Part shown: piece after piece, positions 62,213-64,000 of the stretch
Position numbering within the stretch: position 1 is the stretch's first letter
Layout: every line of letters starts with the position of its first letter
Source: Alphaproteobacteria bacterium
GTDB taxonomy: Bacteria > Pseudomonadota > Alphaproteobacteria > UBA6615
NCBI GenBank assembly: GCA_002727315.1
Contig: PBWR01000006.1
Coordinates: forward strand, 124,001 to 188,000
DNA length: 64,000 nt
Direction: 5' to 3'
Notes under the pieces: model-generated
Databases searched by the model: none
What the model saw: only the letters and a program-made list of their open reading frames with translations
Told to the model about the DNA's origin: nothing
Position numbers and translations under genes: made by a program

Positions 62213-64000
62213 CTAGCGGGTGAACCCGCCGCCCTCCGCGGCCAGACGTTCGAGCAGCGGGGATGGTTCCCAGAGCTTGCCGTGCTCGCCATGGAAGGCC
62301 TTCACTTGCTCGTAAATCTCGGCGAGCCCGATCTCGTCGGCCGTGAACATGATGCCGCCGTGCCAGCGCGGATAGCCGAAGCCGTACAGCCACATCACGT
62401 CGATGTCAGATGCGCGCGCGGCAATCCCTTCATCGACGATCTTGGCACCTTCGTTGATCGCGCCGTACAGGCAGCGTGCACGGATCTCTTCATCGGAGAT
62501 CTCGCGTCGCGTGATGCCCTGCTCCCTGGCCACGTCGGCCGCAATGGCCTCGACATCACCATCGGGTAACGGGCGCCGGCCTCCGTCTTCATAGGCATAC
62601 CAGCCCTGCCCGGCCTTGATGCCGAAACGACCGAGCTCACACATCCGGTCAGCCAAGTACATGTAACGCGCCTCGGGGTCGCGTTCACCGGCGAGCGACT
62701 GGCGCATGCGCCAGCTGACGTCGAGCCCGGACATATCGCTAACGGCCAGCGGACCCAAGGGCATGCCAAGATCGGTGAGGACCTTGTCGACCTGGGCCGG
62801 GGCGGCCCCTTCCTCGACCAAAAAGGTTGCCTCACGCACCAGCGGTGCGCGCGACCGGTTGGCGATGAACCCATGGCAAACCCGCGCCAGCACACCCACC
62901 TTGCCCGTCCGCTTGGCCAGCGCCATGCCTGTCGCCACCGCGTCCGGCGCGCTCTTGTCCGCACGCACCACCTCGAGCATGCGCATGACATTTGCCGGCA
63001 CGAAATAATGCAGGCCGATCACGTCTTCCGGGCGTGACGTTTGTGCCGCGATCGCGTCGATATCCAGATAGGAGGTGTTGGTAGCAAGGATCGCGCCCGG
63101 CTTCGCAACCTGGTCGAGCTGGGCGAAAATCCCCTTCTTGACGTCGAGATCCTCGAACGCCGCCTCGATCACCAGATCGACATCGGACGTCGCGGCATAG
63201 TCAACGGCACCGGTGATCCGGCCCAGACGCTCTTTCTTCGTCGCCTCGTCGATCCGGCCGCGCGCGACCATTCCGTCATAGAGCTTTTCCAGCTCCGCCA
63301 TGCCGGAATCGAGCGCTTCTTGTCCGGCCTCGACGACCGTTACGGACAGGCCCGAATCGGCCAGGCTGATCGCGATGCCGCGCCCCATCGTGCCCGCGCC
63401 GATCACGGCGGTGCTCCCAATCTCGCGCGGGGTGACCTCCTTGCCGATATCGGGAATCTTCGCTGCCTCGCGTTCGGCGAAGAAGGCATAGCGCAACGCT
63501 TTCGACTGATCGCTATTCTTGCAGGCCTCGAAGCGCGTCCGGTCGGCGGCGACCGCATCCTCATACGGCATGCGCAGCCCGTCGATCACGCTCTCGATGG
63601 CCTGATGGGGTGACTCCTGGCCGCGGAACCGCTGGTTGGCGAGATCACGGTATTTCTGAATGACATCGGCGAACTCATCCTCGCTCCCGATGCCCGCGCG
63701 CGGCTCGCTCGAGATGCGGCGGTTCATGCGGTCGGCGAGAATCTTCTCTGCAAACGCGATCGCGCCGGCGCGCAGGTCCCCTTCGACCACCGTGTCGACG
63801 ATCCCATACTCCAGCGCCCTCGCCGCGCCGATAGGGCGGCCCGAGACAATCAGCTCGAGCGCATGATCGAGGCTGGCGACGCGTGGCAGGCGCTGGGTTC
63901 CCGCAGCGCCGGGGAATATGCCGAGATTGATCTCCGGCAGCCCTACCCGCGCATCGGGAGATGCGACACGGAAATGGCAACCCAGCGTCAGCTCCAACCC
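62213..64000 (-). CDS. Bifunctional enoyl-CoA hydratase / 3-hydroxyacyl-CoA dehydrogenase (FadJ/FadB type), 5' end outside window
   Basis: 595 residues are visible and the frame runs off the right edge, so the N-terminus of the crotonase domain is missing. The visible hydratase remnant has RVGLPEINLGIFPGAAGTQRL. The NAD-binding GAGTMGRGIAISLADSG near residue 220 and DLVIEAAFEDLDVK near residue 285 follow, then HYFVPANVMRMLEVV near residue 330 and the C-terminal dehydrogenase domains. It carries out two steps of beta-oxidation. It heads the leftward operon with the quinone oxidoreductase. Fatty acid or dehydroadipyl-CoA chains are both possible substrates. Confidence 0.9.
   Translation of the reverse strand, partial: GLELTLGCHFRVASPDARVGLPEINLGIFPGAAGTQRLPRVASLDHALELIVSGRPIGAARALEYGIVDTVVEGDLRAGAIAFAEKILADRMNRRISSEPRAGIGSEDEFADVIQKYRDLANQRFRGQESPHQAIESVIDGLRMPYEDAVAADRTRFEACKNSDQSKALRYAFFAEREAAKIPDIGKEVTPREIGSTAVIGAGTMGRGIAISLADSGLSVTVVEAGQEALDSGMAELEKLYDGMVARGRIDEATKKERLGRITGAVDYAATSDVDLVIEAAFEDLDVKKGIFAQLDQVAKPGAILATNTSYLDIDAIAAQTSRPEDVIGLHYFVPANVMRMLEVVRADKSAPDAVATGMALAKRTGKVGVLARVCHGFIANRSRAPLVREATFLVEEGAAPAQVDKVLTDLGMPLGPLAVSDMSGLDVSWRMRQSLAGERDPEARYMYLADRMCELGRFGIKAGQGWYAYEDGGRRPLPDGDVEAIAADVAREQGITRREISDEEIRARCLYGAINEGAKIVDEGIAARASDIDVMWLYGFGYPRWHGGIMFTADEIGLAEIYEQVKAFHGEHGKLWEPSPLLERLAAEGGGFTR

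Overview
The window is a 64 kb stretch of ordinary, gene-dense, high-GC bacterial chromosome. Its gene content points to an aerobic alphaproteobacterium, most likely near the Rhodospirillales. Markers are a class I lysyl-tRNA synthetase, COQ9, a Usg-family protein, DUF1192, a DUF1013/TrcR-type regulator, heme A synthase (CtaA), a CIRCE-controlled groESL operon and an aerobic benzoyl-CoA (box) cluster. I see no rRNA, tRNA, CRISPR array, insertion sequence, prophage or replication origin.

Layout, left to right. 1-5.6 kb: a MetE-like methyltransferase cut by the left edge, then a leftward operon metY - alpha/beta hydrolase - thioesterase. Upstream of metY lies a candidate small RNA with anti-Shine-Dalgarno loops, then the TrcR-like regulator and a quinone oxidoreductase. 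5.7-13.6 kb: DUF1192, an acyl-CoA synthetase, two divergent YdcH/DUF465 proteins, a GGDEF gene split by an in-frame amber codon, purEK, the leftward operon def - coq9 - GNAT, and a class IV aminotransferase. 13.6-20.9 kb: lysK, a DinG-like helicase, an AEC transporter, a TerB-like protein and a beta-hydroxyacid dehydrogenase. 21-23.5 kb: groESL with two CIRCE-like repeats, and usg. 23.5-28.1 kb: a branched-chain amino acid type ABC transporter with fused LivHM permeases. 28.3-33.8 kb: a ferredoxin-NADP reductase-like flavoprotein, korAB (2-oxoacid:ferredoxin oxidoreductase) and ctaA. 33.8-39.4 kb: a phoX remnant, photolyase, and the ligase-associated repair proteins PdeM and Lhr-type helicase, with a HIT protein. 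39.6-48.4 kb: a mixed metabolic region including a sterol-desaturase-type membrane protein, a 2OG-Fe(II) oxygenase, an MFS transporter, a COG0523 GTPase divergent from hisI, and dihydroorotase.

48.5-64 kb is a catabolic region for aromatic acids and fatty acids. boxC (interrupted by one in-frame TAG), boxB and a benzoate-CoA ligase form one rightward unit. A convergent five-gene ABC importer follows, probably for the aromatic acid. Next come a RidA protein divergent from an SDR - MarR - Old Yellow Enzyme operon, an AT-rich palindrome between them that looks like the MarR operator, and a leftward fadJ-type bifunctional beta-oxidation gene (cut by the right edge) with a quinone oxidoreductase. 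Import, CoA activation, epoxidation, ring cleavage and beta-oxidation are thus nearly contiguous, but the BoxA reductase and BoxD aldehyde dehydrogenase are not in the window.

The most unusual observations are: two otherwise intact genes (GGDEF and boxC), and possibly a third small one, each broken by a single in-frame stop consistent with a C-to-T change; an sRNA-like locus with CU-rich anti-SD loops and an intrinsic terminator; two CIRCE-like inverted repeats before groES; and convergent gene pairs that share the palindrome CTAG as overlapping stop codons.
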